Positions 37,205 to 48,562 of a DNA stretch of 64,000 nt are shown piece after piece. Position 1 is the stretch's first letter. Each line of letters starts with the position of its first letter. Both the position numbers and the translations under genes were made by a program. The notes beneath the pieces are model-generated. The model made no database searches. It was not told where the DNA came from and worked only from the letters and a program-made list of their open reading frames with translations. This DNA is from Maribacter polysiphoniae (GTDB taxonomy: Bacteria; Bacteroidota; Bacteroidia; Flavobacteriales; Flavobacteriaceae): positions 860,133-924,132 of the forward strand of contig NZ_QGGQ01000001.1 in NCBI RefSeq assembly GCF_003148665.1, written 5' to 3'.

Positions 37205-37771
37205 ATGAAAACAGTATTTCATATTAAGAATATGGTCTGTGACCGTTGTAAGATGATCGTTTCCCAGTCGTTGGAAGAACTCGGTGCCACATGTGTCGAT
37301 GTAGAACTCGGTACGGTAACTGTGGCATCCGATACAATACCCGATTATGAAACAATGCGTCAGGTATTGGAAAGTAAAGGTTTTGAGCTTATTGCCGATA
37401 AGAATGAAATTATCGTAGAAAGGATAAAAACGAATCTCATCGATTTTGTCGACCCCGAAAAACATGTAAAGGAAAGGAATGTCTCTGCCTTTTTATCAAA
37501 GGCATTGAACCGGGATTATTCCCTGTTAAGCAAGCTTTTTAGCAAAACCCAAGGTATTTCCATAGAGAAATATGTTATCCATCTAAAAATAGAAAAGGTC
37601 AAGGAATTCATTCAGATGAATAATTTGGGTTTTTCTGAGGTAGCCTATACAATGGGTTATAAAAGTAGCAGTCATTTGGCGCGACAATTTAAGATGGTAA
37701 CCGGTTTGTCGATGTCTGAATACAAAAATTTGCAGGAATGGGGGCGTAAGTCCTTAGACCAAATTGTATAA
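37205..37771 (+). CDS. Transcription regulator: HMA-like domain fused to AraC DNA-binding domain
   Basis: The 188-residue protein joins an N-terminal HMA-like fold (about 1-75) with a metal-binding-type CxxC (Cys12, Cys15 in MVCDRC) to an AraC-type helix-turn-helix domain (about 100-185; FSEVAYTMGYKSSSHLARQF is the second helix-turn-helix). It is a plausible one-component sensor of Cu(I) or a similar ion. It lies between the HYC_CC_PP gene and the P1B ATPase, each with its own TGTAATTTT-type promoter, which it may control. The metal and the operator are inferred. Confidence 0.85.
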   Translation: MKTVFHIKNMVCDRCKMIVSQSLEELGATCVDVELGTVTVASDTIPDYETMRQVLESKGFELIADKNEIIVERIKTNLIDFVDPEKHVKERNVSAFLSKALNRDYSLLSKLFSKTQGISIEKYVIHLKIEKVKEFIQMNNLGFSEVAYTMGYKSSSHLARQFKMVTGLSMSEYKNLQEWGRKSLDQIV

Positions 37772-37813
37772 GTCTTAACCATAACTTGTCAAATATTCAC
37801 GGACGTTGTATTG

Positions 37814-37821
37814 TAATTTTG
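37814..37821 (+). promoter_or_regulatory. -7 promoter box of the copper ATPase gene
   Basis: TAATTTTG matches TAnnTTTG exactly, 23 bases before the ATG, in the 73-base gap after the regulator. The block TTGTAATTTTGCA (37811-37823) is identical to that before the HYC_CC_PP gene. Confidence 0.6.
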
Positions 37822-37844
37822 CAAAGTACAAAAAGTAGATACCA

Positions 37845-40340
37845 ATGAAACATACCTATCATATTCACGGAATGAGCTGTAATGGTTGTCGGGCTCATGT
37901 TGAGCAAATCTTGGCAGGGGTAAAGGGTGTGACCAGTGTTGTGGTCGACTTGGAAAAAGCCGAAGCCGTTATAGCATCTGAAAAGGAGGTTTCCTTAAAA
38001 ACATTGCAAGAGGCAATGGAAAAAGACGGTGGGCATTATTCCATTCATGGGCAAGGTGACCACCAGCATCATGAAGTAAGAAAAGAGGAAAAGCATGTCA
38101 ATGGCAATGGTGTTTTTTATTGCCCAATGCATTGCGAGGGGGAAAAGACCTATGACAAACCCGGCGATTGTCCCGTATGCGGAATGGATTTGGTAGAGGA
38201 AGTAAATGCGACTAGTGCTACACCCCAAAAGTATACGTGCCCCATGCATCCGGAAATTGTACATTCTGAACCTGGCGATTGCCCCATTTGTGGTATGGAC
38301 CTGGTGCCAAAACAGGTGGATGTATCGGCTGAGGATAAGAGTTACAACAGGCTTTTGGGCAAGTTTAAGATGGCAGTCGCCTTTACCCTGCCGATTTTTA
38401 TCATCGCCATGTGGGGAATGTTGCCCAATAACCCCCTTCATGATATGCTACGTGTGAAGTATTGGAACTGGATTCAATTCGTACTGTCACTACCCGTTGT
38501 TTTTTATGCAACATGGATGTTCTTTGAGCGTGCTTATCGTTCGGTAAAAACATGGAACCTAAATATGTTCACGCTAATTGGCATTGGTGCCGGGGTAGCA
38601 TGGTTGTTCAGTGTATTCGCCATATTGGTGCCGGACTTTTTCCCGAGTCAATTTAAAACGGATGAAGGTACGGTGCATGTATATTTTGAGGCTAGTACGG
38701 TTATACTGACGTTGGTGCTCTTTGGGCAGATGTTGGAAGCCCGGGCGCATAGTAAGACCAATTCAGCCGTTAAGGAGCTTTTGAAATTGGCACCCAACAC
38801 GGCGATACGAATCACGGATGGAAAGGAAGAAACCATTGCAATAGATAAAATTTCAAAAGGGGATTTATTGCGAGTTAAACCGGGTGACAAAATTCCTGTG
38901 GATGGTGTCATCTCTGAAGGGGAAAGTGCGGTTGATGAATCCATGATTACCGGAGAACCTGTTCCCGTTCGAAAAGTAGAGGGCGATAACGTAAGCTCGG
39001 GTACCATAAACGGTAAAGGTTCTTTTGTGCTGAAGGCTGAGAAGGTGGGTTCGGAAACGTTGTTGTCGCAAATTATTGATATGGTGAACAAGGCAAGCCG
39101 AAGTCAGGCCCCTATCCAAAAATTGGCGGACAAGATCTCCGGTTATTTTGTGCCCACCGTGGTTTTCGTTTCCGTGGTCACTTTTATTGTTTGGGTCTTT
39201 TTTGGTCCTGAACCTGCCTATGTGTATGCCTTGGTCAATGCGATTGCGGTTTTGATCATCGCTTGCCCATGTGCCTTGGGACTGGCTACACCAATGTCCG
39301 TTATGGTGGGTGTGGGCAAAGGTGCGCAATCGGGGGTCTTGATCAGGAACGCCGAGGCATTGGAGCGCATGGACAAAATCGATACACTGATAATTGATAA
39401 AACAGGTACCATTACCGAGGGAAAACCATCGGTTGAAAAAGTTGGTGCCGTTGCTGGTTTCGATTCACAAAAAGTGGTGCAATATATAGTTTCATTGAAC
39501 CAATATAGCGAACACCCCTTGGCCGATGCGATTGTCAAATACGGGGAGTCCCAAAATGTCGGGCTCCTAAAGGTGTCCGATTTCAACGCTGTTGCGGGCA
39601 AAGGGGTTACCGGTGAAATCGGGGGCGATTCCATAACCTTGGGTAATGGTAGGCTTATGGCTGATGCGAAGGTCAGTATTCCCGATACTTTGCAATCGGA
39701 TGTTGCATCCTATCAAAAACAAGGAAAAACGGTTTCGTATTTGGCAATCGGTAAAAAGGCCGTCGGTTTTGTTGCCGTAGGGGATAAAATAAAGGAAACA
39801 AGCAAAAAGGCGATTCAAGAATTGCGATCTTCAGGTATTGCGGTGATTATGTTGACAGGTGATAACCATGACACGGCGAAGGCTGTGGCCAACGAATTGC
39901 AGTTGACCGATTTTAAGGCCGAAATGCTGCCACAGGATAAACTTGCCGTGGTGGCGCAATTGCAGGCCCAGGGTAAAAAGGTCGCCGTTGCCGGTGATGG
40001 CATCAATGATGCCCCTGCATTGGCAAAAAGTGATGTGGGTATTGCGATGGGGACAGGAACCGACGTAGCGATTGAAAGCGCTTCGATTACCTTGGTAAAA
40101 GGGGACTTGCATGGTATTGTAAAGGCATATAGGTTGAGTAAATCGGTAATGCGGAATATTAAACAGAATCTATTTTTCGCATTGATATATAATACTATTG
40201 GTATACCCGTTGCGGCCGGAGTCTTATTTCCATTGTTTGGAATACTACTGTCTCCCATGATCGCTGCGTTGGCCATGAGTTTTAGTTCGGTGTCGGTAAT
40301 TGCGAATGCATTGCGATTACGTACCGTAAAAATTGATTAA
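37845..40340 (+). CDS. copA: P1B-type copper-exporting ATPase
   Basis: An 831-residue inner-membrane pump. Its N-terminus has an HMA domain (CNGC, Cys12/Cys15), a His-rich linker (64-84) and two heavy-metal-binding zinc-ribbon-like modules (YCPMHCEGE to CGMDLV at about 92-116, and TCPMHPE to CGMDLVPK at about 131-156). The core has TGEP (near 370), the membrane CPC motif (ACPCALG, near 472), the phosphorylated Asp in DKTGT (near 518), HP (SEHPLAD) and GDGINDAP (near 720). YN and MSFSS in the last helices fit the Cu(I) subgroup P1B-1. It exports cytosolic Cu(I) to the periplasm. Confidence 0.93.
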   Translation: MKHTYHIHGMSCNGCRAHVEQILAGVKGVTSVVVDLEKAEAVIASEKEVSLKTLQEAMEKDGGHYSIHGQGDHQHHEVRKEEKHVNGNGVFYCPMHCEGEKTYDKPGDCPVCGMDLVEEVNATSATPQKYTCPMHPEIVHSEPGDCPICGMDLVPKQVDVSAEDKSYNRLLGKFKMAVAFTLPIFIIAMWGMLPNNPLHDMLRVKYWNWIQFVLSLPVVFYATWMFFERAYRSVKTWNLNMFTLIGIGAGVAWLFSVFAILVPDFFPSQFKTDEGTVHVYFEASTVILTLVLFGQMLEARAHSKTNSAVKELLKLAPNTAIRITDGKEETIAIDKISKGDLLRVKPGDKIPVDGVISEGESAVDESMITGEPVPVRKVEGDNVSSGTINGKGSFVLKAEKVGSETLLSQIIDMVNKASRSQAPIQKLADKISGYFVPTVVFVSVVTFIVWVFFGPEPAYVYALVNAIAVLIIACPCALGLATPMSVMVGVGKGAQSGVLIRNAEALERMDKIDTLIIDKTGTITEGKPSVEKVGAVAGFDSQKVVQYIVSLNQYSEHPLADAIVKYGESQNVGLLKVSDFNAVAGKGVTGEIGGDSITLGNGRLMADAKVSIPDTLQSDVASYQKQGKTVSYLAIGKKAVGFVAVGDKIKETSKKAIQELRSSGIAVIMLTGDNHDTAKAVANELQLTDFKAEMLPQDKLAVVAQLQAQGKKVAVAGDGINDAPALAKSDVGIAMGTGTDVAIESASITLVKGDLHGIVKAYRLSKSVMRNIKQNLFFALIYNTIGIPVAAGVLFPLFGILLSPMIAALAMSFSSVSVIANALRLRTVKID

Positions 40341-40360
40341 TAAAGTTAATAAAGAAACAA

Positions 40361-42604
40361 ATGAATAAATATATCATAGTAATGGTTTCCGCACTTATGC
40401 CTTGGCTGGCTTTCGCTCAAGAGAAGGTGGAAGGAATGGTCATGGAGGTAAGTGAAGGGAATGAACATTTGGGATTGTCCGGGGCCAATGTGTATTGGAT
40501 GGATTCCCAAATAGGAACAATGACCAATGGCGATGGCTTGTTCTCCATTCCATATAAAAAGGAATATAATAAATTGATTATAAGTTATGTAGGGTATGAA
40601 TCGGATACATTGACGGTAAATTCACCTAAAACGATACATCATACTTTAAAGGCGTTGAATGCGTTGGATGAGGTCGTGGTTCATAAGAAACGGGATGCCA
40701 TACAGAAAACATTCTACAGTGCCCAAAATGTGGTAACGGTGAATAGTGCTGAATTGTTAAAGGCGGCTTGTTGTAACCTTTCGGAAAGTTTTGAGACCAA
40801 TCCGGCAATCGATGTCAATTTCTCCGATGCCCTGACAGGGACCAAACAGATTCAGATGTTGGGTTTAACGAGTCCGTATTTATTGATTACCCAAGAGAAC
40901 ATCCCGATGGTTCGGGGTGCCTCCCAGGCTTTCGGATTAACATTTACCCCGGGTACCTGGGTAGAGAGCATACAAATTACCAAAGGGGCAGGAAGTGTCG
41001 TCAATGGCTATGAAAGTATTTCGGGCCAGATCAATACCGAGTTGGTAAAACCGCTAACCGATAATGGCATTTTTGTCAATGGTTATGGCAATCAAAATGG
41101 TCGGTATGAATTGAATACCCATTTTAATAAAAAATTGACTGATACATGGAGTTCGGGCTTGTACATCCATGCAAACCGAAGGGATGAAAAAGAAGATAAC
41201 AATGGAGACGGATTCCTGGATGCGCCCTTGGCAAATCAAATCAATGTGATGAACCGTTGGCAATACCAAAATCCAGAGACAGGATGGGTAAGTTTTATCA
41301 ATGTCCGTTTTTTAAAGGATGAAAAGCAGGTGGGTCAGACCGATTTCGACCCCTTTACAGATAAGTTCACAACCAACGCATGGGGAGGTGAGGTTGATAC
41401 CCGAAGGTTCGATTCTTCGGTGAAGTTAGGTTATGTTTTTCCTGAATTACCGTATCAGAGTCTGGGTATCCAGGGTTCCTATAGCATGCATAAACAAGAT
41501 TCATACTATGGTTTCAATCAATACAATATTGATCATGAAAGCATCTATTCGAATTTTATCTTCAACTCGATTATCGGTGATACGCAAAATAAGTTCAAGA
41601 CAGGATTTACCTTTGCATATGACGGATACAATGAGTTGGTGAATGTGGATAATTACGTCCGCCATGATAATTCGGTAGGAGCCTTTTTTGAATATAGTTA
41701 TGACAATCTGGACAAAGTGAGTTTAACCGCCGGATTAAGGGTCGATAACCACAACCGTCTAGGTACCTTTGTAACCCCTAGATTCCATATTCGCTACACT
41801 CCGTGGGAATTGGGTAGTTTAAGGGGGTCTTTTGGAAGGGGTAGGAGAGCGGCTAATATCTTTGCCGAAAACCAACAGATTTTCGCTTCCTCAAGACAAA
41901 TAAATTTGATAGGGGCCAATGGAGGAGGTATTTATGGTTTTGAGCCTGAGGATGCTTGGAATTACGGGGTTAGTTTTCTGCAAGGTTTTCTTTTGTTCGA
42001 ACGCAAGGGGAATGTCACCGTTGATTATTACAGAACCGATTTCAAAAACCAGATCGTTGTCGATTACGAAAACCCCAATGAAGTGGCATTTTATAATTTG
42101 GACGGAAAAAGTGAAGCCAATAGTTTTCAATTGGAAGTGAATTATGAAGTGGTGAAGAATCTGGATTTTAGGACGGCATATAAATATTATGACGTACAAA
42201 CCGATTTTAGAACGGGTCGATTGCAGAAGCCTTTACAGGCCAAGCATCGGTTTTTCGCGAATCTGGGCTACGAAACGACAGCAAGGAAGAATGGTTCACA
42301 GTGGCGTTTTGATTATACCCTGCATACCTTGGGGGAACAGCGTTTGCCTAGTACCGAAAGTAATCCGGAACAATATCGGTTAGGGGATTATTCCAAGCCC
42401 TATAGCTTAATGAATGCACAGATAACGAAAGTATTCAATAGTAATTTTGAGGTATATATTGGTGGTGAAAACTTGTCGAATTACACTCAAGATAATCCTG
42501 TTTTAGGGGCCGATGATCCATTTGGCCCAAATTTTGATACCAGTATTGTATATGCACCCATAATGGGGAGGATGTTTTATGGCGGATTTAGATTTAAACT
42601 ATAA
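40361..42604 (+). CDS. TonB-dependent receptor, probable metal (copper) type
   Basis: The 747-residue outer-membrane receptor has a signal peptide (about 1-19), a carboxypeptidase-regulatory-like domain (about 22-100), a plug (about 104-235, starting LDEVVV) and a 22-strand-type barrel ending FGGFRFKL-like in aromatic residues. A Cys137-Cys138 pair in the plug (KAACCNLSE) resembles copper receptors of the OprC/NosA kind. It begins 20 bases after copA and continues the operon. In a copper-export locus an import receptor is unexpected; it may serve regulated supply. Confidence 0.88.
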   Translation: MNKYIIVMVSALMPWLAFAQEKVEGMVMEVSEGNEHLGLSGANVYWMDSQIGTMTNGDGLFSIPYKKEYNKLIISYVGYESDTLTVNSPKTIHHTLKALNALDEVVVHKKRDAIQKTFYSAQNVVTVNSAELLKAACCNLSESFETNPAIDVNFSDALTGTKQIQMLGLTSPYLLITQENIPMVRGASQAFGLTFTPGTWVESIQITKGAGSVVNGYESISGQINTELVKPLTDNGIFVNGYGNQNGRYELNTHFNKKLTDTWSSGLYIHANRRDEKEDNNGDGFLDAPLANQINVMNRWQYQNPETGWVSFINVRFLKDEKQVGQTDFDPFTDKFTTNAWGGEVDTRRFDSSVKLGYVFPELPYQSLGIQGSYSMHKQDSYYGFNQYNIDHESIYSNFIFNSIIGDTQNKFKTGFTFAYDGYNELVNVDNYVRHDNSVGAFFEYSYDNLDKVSLTAGLRVDNHNRLGTFVTPRFHIRYTPWELGSLRGSFGRGRRAANIFAENQQIFASSRQINLIGANGGGIYGFEPEDAWNYGVSFLQGFLLFERKGNVTVDYYRTDFKNQIVVDYENPNEVAFYNLDGKSEANSFQLEVNYEVVKNLDFRTAYKYYDVQTDFRTGRLQKPLQAKHRFFANLGYETTARKNGSQWRFDYTLHTLGEQRLPSTESNPEQYRLGDYSKPYSLMNAQITKVFNSNFEVYIGGENLSNYTQDNPVLGADDPFGPNFDTSIVYAPIMGRMFYGGFRFKL

Positions 42605-42621
42605 CAATTAATCAATAAAAA

Positions 42622-42978
42622 ATGAAAAGAGCGATTTTGGCAATAACCATGATGGTAATAGCTACGATGTCCTATGCACAGGAGAAGAACAAAAAAATGA
42701 CCATGGAAGTCGATGGCAAATGTGTAATGTGTAAAGCGCGCATTGAAAAGGCGGCATTGGGGGTAAAAGGGGTTAAATATGCTACTTGGGACATTCCGTC
42801 ACATCAATTGTCGCTCATTATTGATGAGCGTAAGACAGATCCAATGAAAATAAAATCAGCTATAGTGGCTGTAGGTCATGATACCAAGGAGTTGAAAGCC
42901 ACGGAGGAAGCGTATAATTCTGTGCACCCGTGTTGTAAGTATCGGGATGATGATACCGATGATAGTCATGCACACTGA
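42622..42978 (+). CDS. Exported HMA-domain metal-binding protein
   Basis: A 118-residue protein with a signal peptide (about 1-19, ending SYAQ) and one HMA domain carrying CVMC (Cys34, Cys37). The C-terminus has a further HPCCK and a tail of Asp and His (DDDTDDSHAH) able to bind metal. It probably shuttles or buffers copper in the periplasm between the TonB receptor and the pump. It ends the operon; a terminator follows. Confidence 0.88.
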   Translation: MKRAILAITMMVIATMSYAQEKNKKMTMEVDGKCVMCKARIEKAALGVKGVKYATWDIPSHQLSLIIDERKTDPMKIKSAIVAVGHDTKELKATEEAYNSVHPCCKYRDDDTDDSHAH

Positions 42979-43066
42979 TTTGTAATGGTGAGTGAAAGTA
43001 GTGAACCCATTTCCAAGATGAAGTAGGGAAATTACTTTTTAGGCAGAAACCTTAATATAGGGATAC

Positions 43067-43097
43067 AACCATCTTTTTGGCAAAAGATGGTTTTTTT
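43067..43097 (+). terminator. Intrinsic terminator of the copper operon
   Basis: Perfect 11-pair stem AACCATCTTTT / AAAAGATGGTT with loop TGGC, followed by seven T. Confidence 0.92.
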
Positions 43098-43124
43098 ATG
43101 TGTAAAAAATAGGGGCAAGAAACG

Positions 43125-43162
43125 AAAAAAGCCCCATTGGGGGATTCCCAATGGAGCTTTTT
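43125..43162 (-). terminator. Intrinsic terminator of groEL
   Basis: On the minus strand GCTCCATTGGG and CCCAATGGGGC pair (one mismatch) around AATCC, and the product ends in a six-base T-run. It lies 31 bases after the groEL stop. Confidence 0.88.
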
Positions 43163-43192
43163 AAAAGTATTAGTGTTTTGTATGCCTTAGGC

Positions 43193-44839
<1,647 letters not shown>

Positions 44840-44930
44840 TTAAAATTTTAAATTCCAATAGCGAAATCCCAGTTCGCAATAAAGATTGCTTTTTGGAATT
44901 TGCGATTTATTTAGTTGGAATTTACGTTAA

Positions 44931-45209
44931 TTAAATAATTGCTAAAATGTCACTTTCCCTCATCATCAGGTAATCGGTACCTTCTAATTTCAACTCAGTG
45001 CCAGCATATTTACCATAAAGAACGGTATCCCCAATCTTTACAGTAATTTGCTCGTCCTTTGTTCCGGGACCAACTGCAACTACTTTTCCTTTTTGAGGTT
45101 TTTCTTTAGCGGTATCTGGAATATAAATACCGGAAGCGGTTTTGGTTTCTGCTGCCATTGGCTCGATTAAAACTCGGTCTGCCAATGGTTTAATGTTAAC
45201 TTTAGCCAT
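44931..45209 (-). CDS. groES: Co-chaperonin GroES (Hsp10)
   Basis: The 92-residue cap of the GroEL chamber, with the mobile loop ([18 protein letters not shown]) and the [11 protein letters not shown] segment of the family. It is the first gene of the groES-groEL operon, bounded upstream by the secG terminator. I see no CIRCE element in the 84 bases upstream and no exact TAnnTTTG box, so the control of this pair is not clear from sequence. Confidence 0.97.
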   Translation of the reverse strand: MAKVNIKPLADRVLIEPMAAETKTASGIYIPDTAKEKPQKGKVVAVGPGTKDEQITVKIGDTVLYGKYAGTELKLEGTDYLMMRESDILAII

Positions 45210-45293
45210 ATTTATTATTTTAAGTTGATTTTTATAACTGAATGTTATAGTCAGAAATTATGCCATTTCTTGAAAACTGACATATTGTAAAAC

Positions 45294-45330
45294 AAAAATG
45301 CCAGCTTGTCATTCAAGCTGGCATTTTTTT
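45294..45330 (-). terminator. Intrinsic terminator of the miaB-secG operon
   Basis: A- and T-flanked perfect stem: CCAGCTTG / CAAGCTGG extended by ATG-type pairs, with a five-base loop. It stops transcription from secG before groES. The flanking A and T tracts could also work in the other direction. Confidence 0.92.
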
Positions 45331-45351
45331 GTGTTTTAAGAAACAGATAGG

Positions 45352-45711
45352 TTAAAGACTATCTGAAGTATTATTGGTACTTGTAGGAGCAACAGGTACT
45401 TCCTCAGGTACCGCTTCTGGAACGGTCTCCTCGATATCGCTACCTTGGAGTAGTTTGGATTCCGAATCGCTAAAGTTTCCTTTAAGTGCTATGTTGGAAG
45501 CCAAGATCAAGACAATCAGTAATGCGGAAAGAATCCATGTACTTTTATCCAAAAAGTCCCCTGTTTTCTTGACACCACCAACGACTTGGCTGCCTCCACC
45601 TCCAAAAGAGGAAGATAATCCGCCGCCTTTTGGGTTTTGAACCATAATCACTAACACCAATAGAAAGCAAACTGCGATGATAAGAATCAAAAATATTGTA
45701 AATGTGCTCAT
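45352..45711 (-). CDS. secG: Preprotein translocase subunit SecG
   Basis: A 119-residue membrane protein with two helices (about 3-22 and 54-73) joined by the characteristic loop MVQNPKGGGLSSSFGG, which defines SecG. An acidic Pro/Glu/Val tail of about 40 residues after the second helix is typical in Bacteroidota. SecG supports SecA-driven export through SecYE. It is the last gene of the operon, five bases after the TPR gene. Confidence 0.94.
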   Translation of the reverse strand: MSTFTIFLILIIAVCFLLVLVIMVQNPKGGGLSSSFGGGGSQVVGGVKKTGDFLDKSTWILSALLIVLILASNIALKGNFSDSESKLLQGSDIEETVPEAVPEEVPVAPTSTNNTSDSL

Positions 45712-45716
45712 CAGTA

Positions 45717-46664
45717 CTATGTATTTTCTTGTTGTATTTTTTCTGCCGCTTTAATACGGTCTGCAAAGAAACCACTTTTTTCTGGATATTTCAAACTTAA
45801 AATCTTGTAAGCTTGAATGGCTTTTTTATACTTTTTCTGTTCCAAGTAAACCTTGGCCAAAGTTTCGGTCATCAATTCGTTTTTATCCAATTTCAAGGAT
45901 TCGGTGATGTCGATTTTCTTGGCGGTCTTTGGGGTCGGTGATATCTTGGGATTGTTTTCGATGAACTTGTCTATAAGTTCGAACTTTTTCTTTTTTAGAA
46001 CATCTTTCTCCAATTGGAAATCAATATCCCCATCGTCGGGTTCTTGGGGTTCGGTTTCCGCTGGTTTTCCTTGTTCCTGGGGTTTGCGTTCAATGGTTTT
46101 TACGGTGGCCAATTGCAACCATTCACTGAAGGAATGTTTCTCTTTCTGTGTAAAAGGCAAAGGTTTTCCGATTTCAAGTTCTTTTTCGGCAATTTCCTTT
46201 TCCGCCTTGATGACCTTATCAATTTCCGGGTCTTTTGATTTAAAAAGTTTTGGATCCAGAATTTGATCGGCATCCTTTAGGTCTTGCGGTAGGGGTTTGT
46301 CCGTGGAGTTTACTATCAGCGGTATTTTTTCCTCCGTAGGGTCATTCTTTGTTTCGGCTTCCGTATGCTCTTGCCCTACGTCTGGGGTTTTGCCGGATAT
46401 CGTATCCGCAATCGTGTTTTGCAAGAAATCCTTGGAGGTGATGAAATCGAACAGAATGTCGCGATCTGTGGTGTAGGCGGCAGTCTTCTTAAGGGCGTTG
46501 TTGTATTTGAAACTGTTGAGGTTCCGAAGCCCTTTTAAATGGAGAGCCCTGGCCGCTTGGAAATAAGGGTATTCTTTCAATACGTCTTCTAACTGTTTGG
46601 TCTGTATTGGAGTAACGACCTTTTCAGGGTTTTGTAATAGATATGTAAAATCCTGTACGTTCAT
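45717..46664 (-). CDS. Tetratricopeptide-like protein of unknown function
   Basis: A 315-residue protein without signal peptide. An N-terminal helical part (about 1-85) is followed by a long charged linker rich in Glu, Lys and Pro (about 90-235), and a C-terminal TPR-like unit (about 260-300, ETLAKVYLEQKKYKKAIQAY). It sits between lptE and secG in an envelope-export operon. No enzymatic motif is seen; a role as an adaptor is a guess. Confidence 0.8.
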   Translation of the reverse strand: MNVQDFTYLLQNPEKVVTPIQTKQLEDVLKEYPYFQAARALHLKGLRNLNSFKYNNALKKTAAYTTDRDILFDFITSKDFLQNTIADTISGKTPDVGQEHTEAETKNDPTEEKIPLIVNSTDKPLPQDLKDADQILDPKLFKSKDPEIDKVIKAEKEIAEKELEIGKPLPFTQKEKHSFSEWLQLATVKTIERKPQEQGKPAETEPQEPDDGDIDFQLEKDVLKKKKFELIDKFIENNPKISPTPKTAKKIDITESLKLDKNELMTETLAKVYLEQKKYKKAIQAYKILSLKYPEKSGFFADRIKAAEKIQQENT

Positions 46665-46737
46665 TGTTTTATGTCAATAGCAGAGCCTTTTATGTATTCC
46701 GATTGGGTGCGGGGTGCTTTAATCGCAAACCGTGCAA

Positions 46738-47259
46738 TTACCAATCTGCAAGGGACTCATTGAAAATATCTTGGGTAATCCGTTCAAAAATAATCTCATG
46801 CGCTTCCGATTTTACGGATGATAATTGTGCATCGGCATCATAGTCATAGAAAAACGAAAAGCGTTTTTCAAAATCGGCATCTTCCTTGGTTTTATTGTAG
46901 AATCGCACATTGACAGCAATCGACAACCTGTTTTGGGCAGCGGTTTGCTGGGCAGTTGCACTCATAGGTGAGATTCGGTATTCCACAATTTCCCCTTCGT
47001 ACAATAGATCGGCATTGTTGTTATTTACCAAATCCAAACTCGTTTGGTTAAGAATCCTATCCTGCAACGCCAAGGTAAATTCCCGGTCCATACCCGGTTC
47101 AAAGGTAGAGCCTGGACTTTGGGTCGCATAGTTTTGAAAATAGTTCACTTGAAAAGTAGTGGCCGTACCCACATCGCCCCCAGTAAAATTATAGATGCCA
47201 CATCCTATCATTGGGATACAAATGGCAACCAACAATATTATTTTTTTGAAGTCCTTCAT
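46738..47259 (-). CDS. lptE: LPS assembly lipoprotein LptE
   Basis: A 173-residue lipoprotein (lipobox MIGC, Cys20) of the LptE family, which plugs the outer-membrane LPS translocon LptD. The start after the lipobox (GIYNFTGG) and the alternating polar beta pattern match Bacteroidota LptE proteins. It lies two bases after the sigma-54 regulator gene and 73 bases before the TPR gene. Confidence 0.9.
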   Translation of the reverse strand: MKDFKKIILLVAICIPMIGCGIYNFTGGDVGTATTFQVNYFQNYATQSPGSTFEPGMDREFTLALQDRILNQTSLDLVNNNNADLLYEGEIVEYRISPMSATAQQTAAQNRLSIAVNVRFYNKTKEDADFEKRFSFFYDYDADAQLSSVKSEAHEIIFERITQDIFNESLADW

Positions 47260-47261
47260 GC

Positions 47262-48554
47262 TTACAGGTCGTATTGTTTTATTTTGCGGTAAAGCGTACG
47301 TTCCGAAATGCCCAGTTCTGCAGCTGCGGCTTTTCGCTTGCCCTTGTTCCTTTCCAATGATTTCTTGATCAATTCCACTTCCTTTTCCTGTAAAGATAGG
47401 GTTTCTTCCTCTTCTATTTCCTCTGCGAAATGGTACTTGTCTTCCACAGGGGGTGGATCATAACTCTGTTGTTCAACAATGGGTTCTGGAAGTCTTAAGA
47501 CCTCCATGGTTTCGTTTTCCTGCTCTTCGTAATCCTCATCACTATTTGAACCGTAGATTTTCTGGATCAGGCCTTCATTCTCTTTCTGCACCTTTTGGGT
47601 GTCTTTGTTCTTCAGTAATTCCAAGGTCAATTTTTTCAAATCGGTAAGGTCTCCCTTCATATCGAATAAAACCTTGTACAGGATTTCCCGTTCGTTACTA
47701 AAATCACTACCGCTCTTACTTTGCCCCACCACGGCAGGTAAACTGGAGTTCCCCGTATTGGGTAGGTAACTGTTTAAGGTGTTGGCCGAGATGATTCTTT
47801 CCCCTTCCAATACGGATATCTGTTCTGCTATATTCCGCAATTGTCGAATATTCCCAGGCCAGCGGTATTTGAATAGTAATTGTACGGCATCGTCCTCTAA
47901 GCGAATGGTGGGCATTTTGTATTTCTGCCCAAAATCGGAGGCGAATTTCCGAAATAATAAATGGATGTCTTCCTTGCGTTCGCGAAGGGGGGGTATGTTG
48001 ATTTCGACCGTACTTAATCGATAATATAAGTCCTCCCTGAATTTTTCCTTTTGAATAGCCTTGATCATATCCATGTTGGTGGCCGCAACTATACGAACAT
48101 CGGTTTTTTGGACTTGGGAGGATCCCACTTTCAGGAACTCCCCATTTTCGAGTACCCTTAAAAGTCGAACTTGTGTCGTCAAAGGTAACTCCCCGACTTC
48201 ATCCAAAAAGATGGTGCCCCCATCGGCAACCTCGAAATAGCCGCTTCGGGTGGAGGTTGCTCCTGTAAACGACCCTTTCTCATGGCCAAATAGCTCACTG
48301 TCAATAGTTCCTTCAGGAATTGCACCACAGTTTACCGCGATGTATTTTGCGTGTTTTCGGTGAGACAGGGAGTGAATGATCTTAGGAATCGATTCCTTAC
48401 CTACCCCACTTTCCCCAGTGACCAGGACGGAAATATCGGTAGGGGCAACCTGTATGGCCTTCTCTAAGGCCCGGTTGAGTTTGGGGTCGTTCCCAATGAT
48501 TTCGAAACGTTGTTTTATTGCTTGTACACCTTCCATAGTATTCCTGTGACTCAA
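47262..48554 (-). CDS. Sigma-54-dependent transcription activator (no receiver domain)
   Basis: The 430-residue bacterial enhancer-binding protein has an AAA+ domain from near the N-terminus (about 15-250) with Walker A GESGVGKE, the sigma-54 contact loop GSFTGA (usual GAFTGA) and Walker [10 protein letters not shown]. An acidic variable region follows (about 270-385), and a Fis-type helix-turn-helix ends the protein ([15 protein letters not shown]). It has no receiver, GAF or PAS domain, so control must come by level or binding partners. It is embedded between miaB and lptE, suggesting a link to envelope genes, but targets are unknown. Confidence 0.92.
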   Translation of the reverse strand: MSHRNTMEGVQAIKQRFEIIGNDPKLNRALEKAIQVAPTDISVLVTGESGVGKESIPKIIHSLSHRKHAKYIAVNCGAIPEGTIDSELFGHEKGSFTGATSTRSGYFEVADGGTIFLDEVGELPLTTQVRLLRVLENGEFLKVGSSQVQKTDVRIVAATNMDMIKAIQKEKFREDLYYRLSTVEINIPPLRERKEDIHLLFRKFASDFGQKYKMPTIRLEDDAVQLLFKYRWPGNIRQLRNIAEQISVLEGERIISANTLNSYLPNTGNSSLPAVVGQSKSGSDFSNEREILYKVLFDMKGDLTDLKKLTLELLKNKDTQKVQKENEGLIQKIYGSNSDEDYEEQENETMEVLRLPEPIVEQQSYDPPPVEDKYHFAEEIEEEETLSLQEKEVELIKKSLERNKGKRKAAAAELGISERTLYRKIKQYDL

Positions 48555-48562
48555 GTATATTA

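Noticed and set aside
37845-40340. Zinc or cadmium specificity of the P1B ATPase
   Set aside because: The YN and MxxSS residues in the last membrane helices with CPC fit the copper(I) subgroup rather than ZntA types.
45210-45293. Sigma-54 or CIRCE control of groES
   Set aside because: A TGGCAT occurs on the minus strand but without the matching TTGC at the right spacing, and no CIRCE inverted repeat is present.
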